Part shown: positions 46,035 through 54,698 of the stretch, piece after piece
Layout of the letters: every line of letters begins with the position of its first letter
How positions within the stretch are numbered: position 1 is the first letter of the stretch
Origin: Alloscardovia macacae
GTDB taxonomy: Bacteria > Actinomycetota > Actinomycetes > Actinomycetales > Bifidobacteriaceae
Assembly (NCBI RefSeq): GCF_002259705.1
Contig: NZ_MWWT01000005.1
Location: 434,001 to 498,000, forward strand
Direction: 5' to 3'
Length of the DNA stretch: 64,000 bases
Translations under genes and position numbers: made by a program
Notes under the pieces: generated by a model
Database searches by the model: none
The model's input: only the letters and a program-made list of their open reading frames with translations
What the model was told of the DNA's origin: nothing

Positions 46035-47147
46035 ATGGCACAGAACGTGCACACTCAGAAGACCAGTGACTCTGGCGTATCCATCTGGCTGGATGACCTG
46101 AGCCGTACCCGCATCGAGTCTGGCTCGCTGCAGGACCTCATCGCTCATAAGAACGTAGTAGGCGTCACCACGAACCCATCCATCTTCCAGAAGGCTCTGA
46201 GCCAGGTCGGTCCATACGACGCTCAGCTGAAGGAACTCGGTAAGGTAGACGTAGAGACCGCTATCCGCGAGCTCACCACCACCGACGTGCGTAACGCGAC
46301 GGATATCTTCCGCGAGATCGCAGAAGCTACCGACTTCGTGAACGGCCGCGTGTCCATCGAAGTGGACCCACGCCTCGCACACGACACCGAGAACACTGCG
46401 AAGCAGGCAGTGGAGCTGTGGGAAAAGGTGAATCGTCCAAACGCGATGATCAAGATCCCAGCTACCCTCGAAGGTCTCCCAGCTATCACCGCTACCCTCG
46501 CTAAGGGTATCTCTGTGAACGTGACCCTCATCTTCTCCATCGAGCGTTACGAGCAGGTTATCGACGCGTACATCGAAGGTATCAAGCAGGCACACGCAAA
46601 CGGTCACGACCTCACCAAGATCGCTTCCGTAGCATCCTTCTTCGTCTCCCGCGTGGATTCTGCAGTAGACAAGCTCCTCGAAGAGAACGGCTCCGAAGAA
46701 GCTAAGGCTCTCGAAGGTAAGGCAGCTGTGGCGAATGCTCGCATCGCTTACGAACTGTTCGAGAACAAGTTCGCAAACGATCCAGCATGGGCTGAGCTCG
46801 AGGCAGCAGGTGCTAAGCGCCAGCGTCCACTCTGGGCTTCCACTGGTACGAAGAACCCAGCATACTCCCCATCGAAGTATGTGGATGAACTTGTGGCTGA
46901 AGACGTGGTGAACACCATGCCAGAGAAGACCCTCGACGCTCTCGCAGAGCAGGGTGACGGCGCTCCTTCCATCAAGGGCACCTACGAAGAGTCCCACGCT
47001 GTGATGAACAAGCTCGCTGAGCTCGGCATCGACATCAAGCAGGTGACTGACAAGCTCGAGGCTGATGGTGTAGCAGCATTCATCAAGTCCTGGGATTCGG
47101 TGATCGCTGATGTTCAGGCTGGTATCGACCGCGTGAACGCTGAGTAA
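46035..47147 (+). CDS. tal: Transaldolase (large actinobacterial type)
   Basis: A 370-residue transaldolase. Marks are SIWLDDLSRTRIESGSLQDLI near residue 15, GVTTNPSIFQKAL near residue 43, the Schiff-base lysine in NAMIKIPATLEGLPAI near residue 140, VNVTLIFSIERYEQV near residue 165 and RQRPLWASTGTKNPAY-like residues near 270. It moves a dihydroxyacetone unit between sugar phosphates and works with Tkt next door. The same strong codon bias as tkt. GGGGAATAAATT before the ATG contains the ribosome site. Confidence 0.97.
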   Translation: MAQNVHTQKTSDSGVSIWLDDLSRTRIESGSLQDLIAHKNVVGVTTNPSIFQKALSQVGPYDAQLKELGKVDVETAIRELTTTDVRNATDIFREIAEATDFVNGRVSIEVDPRLAHDTENTAKQAVELWEKVNRPNAMIKIPATLEGLPAITATLAKGISVNVTLIFSIERYEQVIDAYIEGIKQAHANGHDLTKIASVASFFVSRVDSAVDKLLEENGSEEAKALEGKAAVANARIAYELFENKFANDPAWAELEAAGAKRQRPLWASTGTKNPAYSPSKYVDELVAEDVVNTMPEKTLDALAEQGDGAPSIKGTYEESHAVMNKLAELGIDIKQVTDKLEADGVAAFIKSWDSVIADVQAGIDRVNAE

Positions 47148-47186
47148 GACTGTGCTCTAAAGCGATTACTCTTTCGTGAGAATACG

Positions 47187-47234
47187 AACTGTGGCGCTGT
47201 ATCTCCTTCGGGAGGTGCAGCGCCACAGTTTTTC
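47187..47234 (+). terminator. Intrinsic terminator after tal
   Basis: A perfect 13-bp outer stem (47187-47199 with 47218-47230) encloses a second perfect stem ATCTCC/GGAGGT closed by a TTCG tetraloop, followed by TTTCTT. It faces the end of the next, convergent gene. Confidence 0.92.
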
Positions 47235-47252
47235 TTAGGTAAGAATTCGCAT

Positions 47253-48560
47253 CTAGTGCATGATGATATCTTTCATCTTCTCTTTACTGTTCAGAGTGAG
47301 CTGTGGAAGAATAGACTTCATGCTCGTAGAAATCTCAGGATATGCGCTGGGTGTACTATAGTGAAAATCTATTATTTCAGGTAAGCCATCACGAACTATT
47401 TCAGGCTTTGAACGTATAGTATTTAAGACATGGAGTATGTCCTCTACTCGTGTTCTATCTTGAGCTGATGACCAGCTTTCAGCACTAGGAAGATCTACAT
47501 TAAGCGAGTCGATAACTTGAGAGCGTATCGAGAGAGCGACACGTTTTCTTTCGAGAAGAAGCGAGTTTAGCTCTGCAGCCTCGTGTGCGTTCTGCTCGTA
47601 TTCCAGTCTGATAGAATCATACTCGAGCCTGTGTGGTTTTTCATAAGTACGATACCATGCATATTTTATGACGAAATATGGGATGAAGTAAAATAAGGCT
47701 ATGAAGGTAATAACAGATACGTTTGAAAACAGTTCATAGCCGACGATTCTAATGAATGGATCAAAAAGGTGGAAGGCTAGATTGGCTATGTCCCATATAA
47801 CGAAGAGGATTATCGTTAGAACTACACCGACGATGCCGAGACCAATCCGGATTCCAAGATTAAACTTCTTGTCGGTTGGAGCATAAGGAGGGAACTCAGG
47901 AATATCCTTCGGTACAAAGTTAACGATTCGGCGATTCATCGTATCTGGATAAGGCGTGAGTCGTAAACGGAGGTTCCTCATGAAATCGGTCTCGCGTGCT
48001 GCTTGCATAGAATCTGTGTTAGAAAAATACTGAGACAGATAGTCCTGTGCGTGAGGGAGCCAGTTCTGGAAGACCTTCCCCGTACTGGTATCGAGCCATG
48101 CTTCCCAATTAAAGTTATTATTAATCTGCTCTTCGCGAGTCAGTTTTCTGAATCCTTCATCAGTAAGCTCTATAAAACCAGAAAGTAAATCATTAGTTCT
48201 CTCATGAAGCTTGAGCTCATATGTGAACTGCTCAGAAATTAATCTCGTGGTTTGTGCTATATCGGCTACATTTGCTTCTATATCCGCTAAATGACCATTC
48301 GTTTCTTCAAGTTCACTGACTTGGTATCTGAGAGCATCATTCATCTCATAAAGTGCTGCAGTCTGGACAGCATTTTGTGCGACATGTGCCACACCTATGG
48401 CATTCGATGTAGATATTTGATTCGATATCCTATCGAGACGGTCTATAACCCCCCATATTTTCATCTCCTTAATAAGTAAGAGAACCACAGGATATTCATG
48501 TATCTTCCATGGTGCTTCTCTGCGTTTGTTATAATCCCACCTTATTTTATAAGGAAACAA
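47253..48560 (-). CDS. Unrecognised AT-rich membrane protein with coiled coil
   Basis: I do not recognise this protein of up to 435 residues. The N-terminal half is a coiled coil (residues 85-125, HLADIEANVADIAQTTRLISE), followed by WEAWLDTSTGKVFQNW, then two membrane helices near residues 235-260 and 275-300 (GLGIVGVVLTIILFVIW, FSNVSVITFIALFYFIPYFVI), and a second helical stretch to the end. The shape suggests a membrane-anchored effector or sensor. Its base composition is clearly AT-richer than the tal gene and codon use differs, suggesting transfer. The start is uncertain: TTG 48560 is the longest; an ATG lies 30 codons in. The insertion sequence sits directly upstream. Confidence 0.7.
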   Translation of the reverse strand: MFPYKIRWDYNKRREAPWKIHEYPVVLLLIKEMKIWGVIDRLDRISNQISTSNAIGVAHVAQNAVQTAALYEMNDALRYQVSELEETNGHLADIEANVADIAQTTRLISEQFTYELKLHERTNDLLSGFIELTDEGFRKLTREEQINNNFNWEAWLDTSTGKVFQNWLPHAQDYLSQYFSNTDSMQAARETDFMRNLRLRLTPYPDTMNRRIVNFVPKDIPEFPPYAPTDKKFNLGIRIGLGIVGVVLTIILFVIWDIANLAFHLFDPFIRIVGYELFSNVSVITFIALFYFIPYFVIKYAWYRTYEKPHRLEYDSIRLEYEQNAHEAAELNSLLLERKRVALSIRSQVIDSLNVDLPSAESWSSAQDRTRVEDILHVLNTIRSKPEIVRDGLPEIIDFHYSTPSAYPEISTSMKSILPQLTLNSKEKMKDIIMH

Positions 48561-48574
48561 AGGAAAAGTAAAGT

Positions 48575-50045
48575 GGCTCTTCTCATTTTGGTGTGTATGA
48601 GTGTTTACGGGAGTGGGGGTTGGGGTTTGTAGAGACCGTGCTGTTTTATGTGATATGTGAACAAAAAAATAATAAAATCAGCACGGTCCATTACGAAGTT
48701 TACCCCATGTAGTGTCGATAGTCTACTGGGGTTAGACCAGATAGGGTTAGAAGCATTAGGTCAAGCATTTATCCGAGGCGGGATGCGTGCTGGTTTATGG
48801 GTTATTGATTGCCAGAAAACTCAGCGTGATCGAGCGTGTGGAGTGTGTGGTTGTCTCGAGCCCCGTATTCGTAGTTCTCGTATACGGTGGATTACTCACA
48901 CGCCTATAGGTCAGTGTGGTGTAGTACTGCGTATCCGAGTTCGTTTGTATGAGTGCGTGCATTGCTGGTCAACATGGAGTGAAAACCTCGATAGGGTTGC
49001 TGCTCCTGGACGTCAACTCTCGTTCGCTGCCATCTGGTGGGCTATAGCAGAAATCTCGTGGAAATCGAAAAGTATACGCGCGTGCGCGTTAGATTTGTAT
49101 TGCTCGTGGGCCACGGTGAATACGGCTGTATTAGAAACAACAGACAGCATTCTGGTTACAGACCCTACACGATTAGACGGGGTGAGAGTCTTAGGTGTTG
49201 ATGAACACGTGTGGCGTCATACATCTACGGGTAGCCGCTATGTGACTGTTCTTGTGGACTTAACCGGGTTGCGTAGTGGCAAAAGTGCGCGCTTGCTCGA
49301 TATGATAGAGGGGCGTAGTGAGCATGTGGTCAGCTCGTGGCTTGCTGGCCAGTCGCGTGCTTTTCGCGATAATATTCAGGTCGTGGCTATGGACGCGTTT
49401 ACAGGTTTTAAGAACGCGTCTGCAGCTCAGCTTCCTCACGCGTGTGACGTCATGGACCCGTTCCACGTTGTTAAACTCGCAGCTGATAAAGTCTCTCAGG
49501 TACGCTGCCGACTCCAACGCGAAGAAACAGGCCAGCGAGGAACAAAAAAATGACCCGTTATATCGGCATCGTAGAAGCCTTTTAAAAAGCCAATGGTTAC
49601 GTACCGACAAACAAGCCCTCGCAGTTAAAAAACTCTTAAACGCGTATCCCTCGTTGAAACTCGCGCATGATGTATACCAGCGTATTATTGACTGTTACCG
49701 TGAGAAAAACCGGAAGAAAGCACGTCGCGCTCTGCGTGAACTGATCGATGCTCTCGCTCAGAAAGGGAGCAGCCCACACTGCCCGGAACTTGCTACTCTT
49801 GGTCGTACTCTTGCTAAACGCCGTGACGATGTTTTAGCGTATTTCACGTTTGCGAAATCCAGTAACGGTCCCACCGAAGCCATTAACGGTAGACTCGAAA
49901 CCCTGCGAGGAATCGCGTTAGGCTTTAGACAGCCAGAAAACTATCGACTCAGAAGCCTTCTCCACTCTGGAGGATTCACACAAACCATCCGAGCACACAT
50001 CCGCACCACACTCCACACCCCATACACACAAAAATGAGAAGAGCC
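48575..50045. mobile_element. Complete ISL3-family insertion sequence
   Basis: A 1471-base element. Terminal inverted repeats 48575-48599 and 50021-50045 match at 24 of 25 positions and start GGCTCTTC, the ISL3 family signature. The 8-base flanks AGTAAAGT and AGTAAAAT agree at 7 of 8 positions, so they look like a target-site duplication. The single transposase gene is frameshifted. The element inserted just upstream of the gene at 47253-48560. Confidence 0.93.
48657..50037 (+). pseudogene. ISL3-family transposase, frameshifted at an A7 run
   Basis: The first frame (48657-49553) encodes a zinc-ribbon-like N-terminus (ACGVCG, CVHCW), an HTH region and the start of the DDE domain (VLGVDEHVWRH near residue 178, VVAMDAFTGFKN near residue 240, CDVMDPFHVVKLA). 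It stops at TGA 49551-49553. The remaining catalytic part (ending SSNGPTEAINGRLETLRGIALGFR, with the last acidic residue) is in the +1 frame up to 50037. Removing one A of the seven at 49544-49550 restores one chain of about 460 residues, so the element is probably inactive unless slippage occurs there. Confidence 0.88.
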
Positions 50046-50117
50046 AGTAAAATGAAATATGATGGGATATCTTCTATAAGTAGTTAGTAGTGCGACAAAG
50101 GAAAAATTGACCTTAAC

Positions 50118-50159
50118 AAAAAAATCTGGAACGCTCCCGCCAGAGAGAACGCTCCAGAT
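50118..50159 (-). terminator. Intrinsic terminator after secG
   Basis: On the minus strand 50159-50145 pairs with 50138-50124 in a 15-bp stem with three G-U pairs, followed by seven Ts (50124-50118). It ends the pgk-tpiA-secG unit. Confidence 0.88.
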
Positions 50160-50181
50160 ATTCTACCGTATAAACCGAACC

Positions 50182-50442
50182 TTACGCACCCAGCCCGTAC
50201 TTCACCATGAAGTCCAAACCGATGATGATGGCTATCCACAGCAACGCCACGAAGACGGTGATGCGGTTCAGGTTACGTTCAGCGACACCAGACGTACCAG
50301 CGTTAGCAGAAATGCCGCCACCAAACATATCCGACAGGCCGCCACCCTTACCCTTATGCATCAGAATAAGTGCGGTCAGCATAATACTCAAAATCACGAC
50401 GATCACTTCCAGAGTGACCTTCAGCACGAACAACCAGTTCAT
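50182..50442 (-). CDS. secG: Preprotein translocase subunit SecG
   Basis: An 86-residue membrane protein with two helices (LEVIVVILSIMLTALILMH and VFVALLWIAIIIGLDFMV) around the conserved loop KGKGGGLSDMFGGG. SecG is the small third subunit of the SecYEG channel. Placement after tpiA is conserved in actinobacteria and Firmicutes. ATG 50442 is chosen over the ATG 12 bases upstream because GGGAGG lies between them. Confidence 0.93.
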   Translation of the reverse strand: MNWLFVLKVTLEVIVVILSIMLTALILMHKGKGGGLSDMFGGGISANAGTSGVAERNLNRITVFVALLWIAIIIGLDFMVKYGLGA

Positions 50443-50498
50443 GACACCTCCCATGCGAAACTACTTATAGAATACACGATACCCCAGAAAATTCAAGC

Positions 50499-51368
50499 TC
50501 AGGAGCGCCCGCTTCGGAAACGTGTTATCTGCTGAATAATGGCCGAAAACTCTTCAGCTTCGAGGCTCGCTCCCCCGATGAGGAAGCCGTCCATATCTCG
50601 CGCCTGCGTGAGAAGGGTGAGTGCATTTGCCGAAGTCACAGAGCCGCCGTACAGAATGCGCGCCTGAGCAGCAAGATCCGCACTATACGTGCGCTCGAGG
50701 TGTGTACGAATGGCGTGAGCGGCATCCTGAGCAGACTGCGGCGTGGCTACGAGGCCGGTGCCTATGGCCCACACCGGCTCATACGCGATGATGAGCTTTC
50801 GTGCGTCCTCTTCGGACAGGTCACGCGTAATGTCATCGACCTGACCTACAGCGTAATCGAGTTCTATTCCTTCTCGACGTTCCTCGTAGCCCTCCCCCAC
50901 ACACAGGATAGGCTGCATGCCGGCTGCGAGTGTAGCGCGTACCTGGTCTACGAGATTCGCATCGTCGTCCGAATGGTAGCGTCGGCGTTCGGAATGTCCC
51001 ACGAGAACGTATGTGCAGCCGAGCGCGGAGAGCATGTCCGCGGAGACGTCGCCCGTGAATGCGCCTTGAGACGTGACGGAGACGGTTTGTGCGCCGTAAC
51101 AGATGCTGAGTTTATCCGCTTGTACGAGCACCTGCACGCTATGGATGGACGTGAACGGCGGCAGTATGGCTATCTCGCACGCGCTCGGGTCGAAGCGCCC
51201 GTCGCGCAGTATCCACGCGAGCTGCTGCATGAACTGTGCGGCTTCGCGGTGGTTCAGATTCATTTTCCAATTTCCCACAATCAAAGGTGTGCGTAGCGCA
51301 GACTGAGGCTCAGCTACGGGCTCCGCCTTCTGCGGGGTGCTGTGATGTGGGAATGAGAAAATGCTCAC
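50499..51368 (-). CDS. tpiA: Triose-phosphate isomerase
   Basis: A 289-residue TIM barrel that interconverts DHAP and glyceraldehyde 3-phosphate. Marks are LIVGNWKMNLN (Asn and Lys of the active site), VLVGHSERRRYH (catalytic His), AYEPVWAIGTG (catalytic Glu and loop 6) and LYGGSVTSANA, GFLIGGASLE. The N-terminus is about 30 residues longer than usual. GTG 51368 is proposed as start because GAAGGA precedes it; earlier in-frame codons lie inside a hairpin between pgk and tpiA. It follows pgk. Confidence 0.95.
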   Translation of the reverse strand: MSIFSFPHHSTPQKAEPVAEPQSALRTPLIVGNWKMNLNHREAAQFMQQLAWILRDGRFDPSACEIAILPPFTSIHSVQVLVQADKLSICYGAQTVSVTSQGAFTGDVSADMLSALGCTYVLVGHSERRRYHSDDDANLVDQVRATLAAGMQPILCVGEGYEERREGIELDYAVGQVDDITRDLSEEDARKLIIAYEPVWAIGTGLVATPQSAQDAAHAIRTHLERTYSADLAAQARILYGGSVTSANALTLLTQARDMDGFLIGGASLEAEEFSAIIQQITRFRSGRS

Positions 51369-51387
51369 GATGGTATCCTTCGATAGC

Positions 51388-51426
51388 AGAGCGGTCACCA
51401 CTTACACATGAAGTGGTGACCGCTCT
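51388..51426. repeat. Perfect 16-bp stem-loop between pgk and tpiA
   Basis: Arms 51388-51403 and 51411-51426 are exact reverse complements around a seven-base loop. The T-run (TTTTT) lies on the plus-strand side, so it would be a terminator for plus-strand transcripts although pgk and tpiA are minus-strand genes. It may act as an mRNA processing or stabilising hairpin, or stop antisense transcription into pgk. Confidence 0.75.
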
Positions 51427-51439
51427 GGATTTTTCTCTC

Positions 51440-52636
51440 TTAGTCGAGAACGCTCAGACCTGGAAGAGTCTTACCCTCGAGGAACTCGAGCGATGCGCCA
51501 CCACCAGTGGAGATGTGCGAGAACTTGCTCTCGTCGAAGCCGAGGTTACGTACTGCAGAAGCGGAGTCTCCACCACCCACGATGGAGAATGCACCATTCT
51601 CAGCAGTAGCGTCGATGAGGCCCTGTGCTACAGCGCGAGTACCCCCCGCGAAGTTAGGGAACTCGAAGACGCCCATAGGTCCATTCCAGACCACAGTCTT
51701 CGAATCCACGATCTTATCGTGGAAGAGCTTCTGGGAATCTGGACCGATGTCCAGACCAATCTTATCTGCTGGAATAGCATCTGCTGGCACTGCTTCGTAC
51801 GCAGTATCTGCAGCGAAGCTGTCTGCTGCGAGGATATCCGTAGGAAGAACTATCTCTACACCGTTCTCCTTCGCCTTCTCGAGGTAGCCCTGGACGGTCG
51901 CTACCTGATCTTCTTCCAGCAGGGACTTTCCTACCTCGTAGCCGAGAGCCTTGAGGAAGGTGAAGACCATGCCGCCGCCGATGACGAGGCGGTCTGCCTT
52001 ATTCAGCAGGTTCGAGATGACGCCGAGCTTATCAGACACCTTCGAACCACCGAGAACGACGGTCAGTGGACGCTCAGGATCATTCGTCTTCGACAGTGCA
52101 GTTACTTCCTTCTCTACGAGCAGGCCTGCTGCTGCTGGAAGGTCGGTAGCCACGTCATAGTTCGAACCCTGTGCGCGGTGGACGACTCCGAAACCATCCG
52201 AGACGAAAGCGTCGCCGAGAGCGGCGATCTTCTTCGCGTATGCAGCGCGCTCTTCAGCATCCTTCGAAGTCTCTTCTGGGTTAAAGCGCACGTTCTCGAG
52301 GAGAACGACGTCACCGTCAGCCATAGCTGCTACCTTCGCCTGAGCATCCTCACCATAGGTGTCTGCTGCGAGAGTTACTGGTGCGCCAAGCAGCTCACCG
52401 AGGCGTGCTGCCACTGGTGCCAGGCTCAGCTCTGGAACGACCTGTCCCTTAGGGCGGCCGAGATGTGCCATAACGATGACCTTCGCGCCTGCTTCACGCA
52501 GAGCGTTAATGGTCGGCAGAGCAGCGCGGATACGGCCATCATCGGTGATAGTCGTACCATCGAGTGGGACATTAAAGTCCGCACGTACAAGCACGCGCTT
52601 GCCGCTTACGTTACCCAAATCTTTGAGTGTCTTCAT
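51440..52636 (-). CDS. pgk: Phosphoglycerate kinase
   Basis: A 398-residue glycolytic enzyme making ATP from 1,3-bisphosphoglycerate. Marks are [13 protein letters not shown] near residue 15, MAHLGRPKG near residue 56, [11 protein letters not shown] near residue 112, [13 protein letters not shown] near residue 160, [14 protein letters not shown] near residue 193, and [17 protein letters not shown] with GGGDSASAV near residues 320-355. Codon bias again suggests high expression. Forms the unit whiA-pgk-tpiA-secG. Confidence 0.97.
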   Translation of the reverse strand: MKTLKDLGNVSGKRVLVRADFNVPLDGTTITDDGRIRAALPTINALREAGAKVIVMAHLGRPKGQVVPELSLAPVAARLGELLGAPVTLAADTYGEDAQAKVAAMADGDVVLLENVRFNPEETSKDAEERAAYAKKIAALGDAFVSDGFGVVHRAQGSNYDVATDLPAAAGLLVEKEVTALSKTNDPERPLTVVLGGSKVSDKLGVISNLLNKADRLVIGGGMVFTFLKALGYEVGKSLLEEDQVATVQGYLEKAKENGVEIVLPTDILAADSFAADTAYEAVPADAIPADKIGLDIGPDSQKLFHDKIVDSKTVVWNGPMGVFEFPNFAGGTRAVAQGLIDATAENGAFSIVGGGDSASAVRNLGFDESKFSHISTGGGASLEFLEGKTLPGLSVLD

Positions 52637-52669
52637 GAGCTTCCTTTCTTGTGTCGCTATATATGAAGT

Positions 52670-53629
52670 TTAGTTCTTTTCCGCGTTTGCTGCACGCTGT
52701 TTCTCCACTTTCGTGGCCAGCTGGAGCAAACGGCGGATTCGGCCGGCGATGGCATCCTTCGTTATAGGAGGGTCTGCCAAACGACCCAACTCTTCTAGAC
52801 TAGCATCTCCATGATCCAGACGCAGCTGGCCTGCCGCACGAAGATTCTCCGGAATGTCTTCGCCGAGTACTTCGAAGGCGTGGCGTACTTTCTGGCTAGC
52901 CTCCACTGCAGCCTTCGCGCTACGACGCATATTCGCATCGTCGAAGTTCGCGAGACGGTTCGCCTTACCGCGAGTCTCGCCCTCAACGCGTTTTCCGCTC
53001 CATTCGCGAGCAGTGGTATGTGCCCCCATGAGGATGAGCATACGCTCGATGACGTCTGGATCGGTAATACGCACGCGGACGGAACTATTCACGCGGTGTG
53101 GCTTCGCGGTAACACCGAGTCGGCGTGCTGCCATAATGAGATCGTTTACAGAGTCCACGCTCGGGCAGACTATCTCCATCATGCTGGACTTACCAGGGTC
53201 ACTGAGGCGACCCTTCGCGAGGAATGCCCCGCGCCATGCTGCCTTCACTTGGGCTATATTTCCCTGAATGTGCGCAGGAGCGATGCCCGTAATTTCATGA
53301 GAACGCTGGTCGAGAAGACCACACTGGAGTGCGAGACGCTTTCCTTCGCGCGTAACGGCGACGAGATCATATTCCATCGTCTCACCAGTAGCTAGCGTGG
53401 AGGATGCTTTACGTAGCTCCACATCGTAGCCCCAGATTTCCATGATGGAACTCTTCAGCCAAGCAGCAGAAGAACGATTAGTGAGCTTCGCAAACACTAC
53501 TGGTACATTCTTCACCAGCTGGATTCCTCCGCCGAAGCGGAGCATGGTCGAAACCTGAGCTTGCTTCGCTAATGACGAGTCATCAGTAATCGCTGCGAGT
53601 TCGTTTTTGACCTCGTCGAGCAGTGACAC
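52670..53629 (-). CDS. whiA: Sporulation regulator-type protein WhiA
   Basis: A 319-residue WhiA/DUF199 protein: N-terminal two-part LAGLIDADG-like fold (AAWLKSSIMEIWGYDVEL, KAAWRGAFLAKGRLSDPGKSSMMEI, with PHRVNSSVRVRI) and a C-terminal HTH ending in LGRLADPPITKDAIAGRIRRLLQLA. WhiA homologues regulate sporulation in Streptomyces and influence cell division and metabolism elsewhere; sporulation is not expected here. The GTG start has AAGGAGG. In many relatives yvcK lies between rapZ and whiA; here it is missing. Confidence 0.94.
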   Translation of the reverse strand: MSLLDEVKNELAAITDDSSLAKQAQVSTMLRFGGGIQLVKNVPVVFAKLTNRSSAAWLKSSIMEIWGYDVELRKASSTLATGETMEYDLVAVTREGKRLALQCGLLDQRSHEITGIAPAHIQGNIAQVKAAWRGAFLAKGRLSDPGKSSMMEIVCPSVDSVNDLIMAARRLGVTAKPHRVNSSVRVRITDPDVIERMLILMGAHTTAREWSGKRVEGETRGKANRLANFDDANMRRSAKAAVEASQKVRHAFEVLGEDIPENLRAAGQLRLDHGDASLEELGRLADPPITKDAIAGRIRRLLQLATKVEKQRAANAEKN

Positions 53630-53741
53630 GGCGCCTCCTTGAGGGTTAAATGCAGATTATCCGAGAATTTAGTGTAACGATAACCATGGATAGAATACGG
53701 AAATCTGCCCGGAAATGGAAAAATTGGATACAAAAAACTTC

Positions 53742-54638
53742 TTAACGGTTCATACGCTCTAACTCACGTGCAGATACGGTTACAGTAAAACCATGCTCTT
53801 TCAAGCGCCGAGCGAGCTCCGCACTCATAGCCACCGAGCGATGCTGACCACCCGTGCACCCCACGGCTATAGTAACGAAATGCTTATCCTCGCGCGCGTA
53901 TCCAGAAAGTGCTACCTCTAACGCACGCTCATACGAGTCGAGGAACTCTCGCGCTCCAGAGCTCTCGAGAACATAGTCGCTCACGGCCTTATCTTTCCCA
54001 GTCAGCGTGCGAAGCTCCGGAACCCAGAACGGATTCGGAAGGAAACGAACGTCGAGGACGAAATCAGCATCCGCAGGAACGCCATGCTTAAAACCGAAAC
54101 TGAAGATGTGAACGTTCACGGTCTGCGGACCGGTGCCCACGAGCGACTCATAGAGCTGCGTCGAAAGCTGATGAATACTCGTACGCGACGTATCGAGAAT
54201 AACGTCCGCCTTCTCTTTCAGAACCTGAAGAAGCTCACGCTCTTCATTTATGCCATCGATAAGCCGACGCCCATTCTGCAGAGGGTGCGGGCGTCGAACG
54301 GACTCATAACGCTTAATGAGCACCTCATCGCTCGCATCGAGGAATAATATGCGCGTTTTCACGCCAAGATCTTCGAGATGCGCGAGAACTTCAGCGAGAT
54401 CATCGAAATACGAACGTGAACGAACGTCGATGACAGCAGCGAGCTTATGAACCTTCGAACCAGATGACGTCATCATATCCACGAGCGGAATAAGCAGCTT
54501 CGGAGGAAGATTATCCACGACATACCATCCGATGTCCTCGACACTATCCGCAGCGCGCGTTCGACCCGCACCGGACATACCGGTAATGAGCAAAACTTCG
54601 AAATCTTCTGCCACGTTCTTCTCCATGTCTTCTAGCAT
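53742..54638 (-). CDS. rapZ: RNase adapter RapZ family nucleotide-binding protein
   Basis: A 298-residue RapZ/YvcJ protein. The P-loop is ITGMSGAGRTRAADSVEDIGW near residue 18 with VVDNLPP after it; VIDVRSRSYF near residue 65, FLDASDEVLIKRY near residue 100 and VAVGCTGGQHRSVAM-like residues near 265 are also conserved. RapZ guides glucosamine-6-phosphate synthase sRNAs in enterobacteria; in actinobacteria the role is unclear. Two in-frame ATGs (54638 and four codons later) are possible. Confidence 0.93.
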   Translation of the reverse strand: MLEDMEKNVAEDFEVLLITGMSGAGRTRAADSVEDIGWYVVDNLPPKLLIPLVDMMTSSGSKVHKLAAVIDVRSRSYFDDLAEVLAHLEDLGVKTRILFLDASDEVLIKRYESVRRPHPLQNGRRLIDGINEERELLQVLKEKADVILDTSRTSIHQLSTQLYESLVGTGPQTVNVHIFSFGFKHGVPADADFVLDVRFLPNPFWVPELRTLTGKDKAVSDYVLESSGAREFLDSYERALEVALSGYAREDKHFVTIAVGCTGGQHRSVAMSAELARRLKEHGFTVTVSARELERMNR

Positions 54639-54698
54639 AGCCCCAGAGCTGGTCTTCTGAACATTTCAGCTTCTGGCTATATACGTGCGTGTATCCCT

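Noticed and set aside
50107-50535. Frame starting TTG after GGAAAAA, through the secG terminator
   Set aside because: It runs through the terminator and antisense to secG; no plausible protein.
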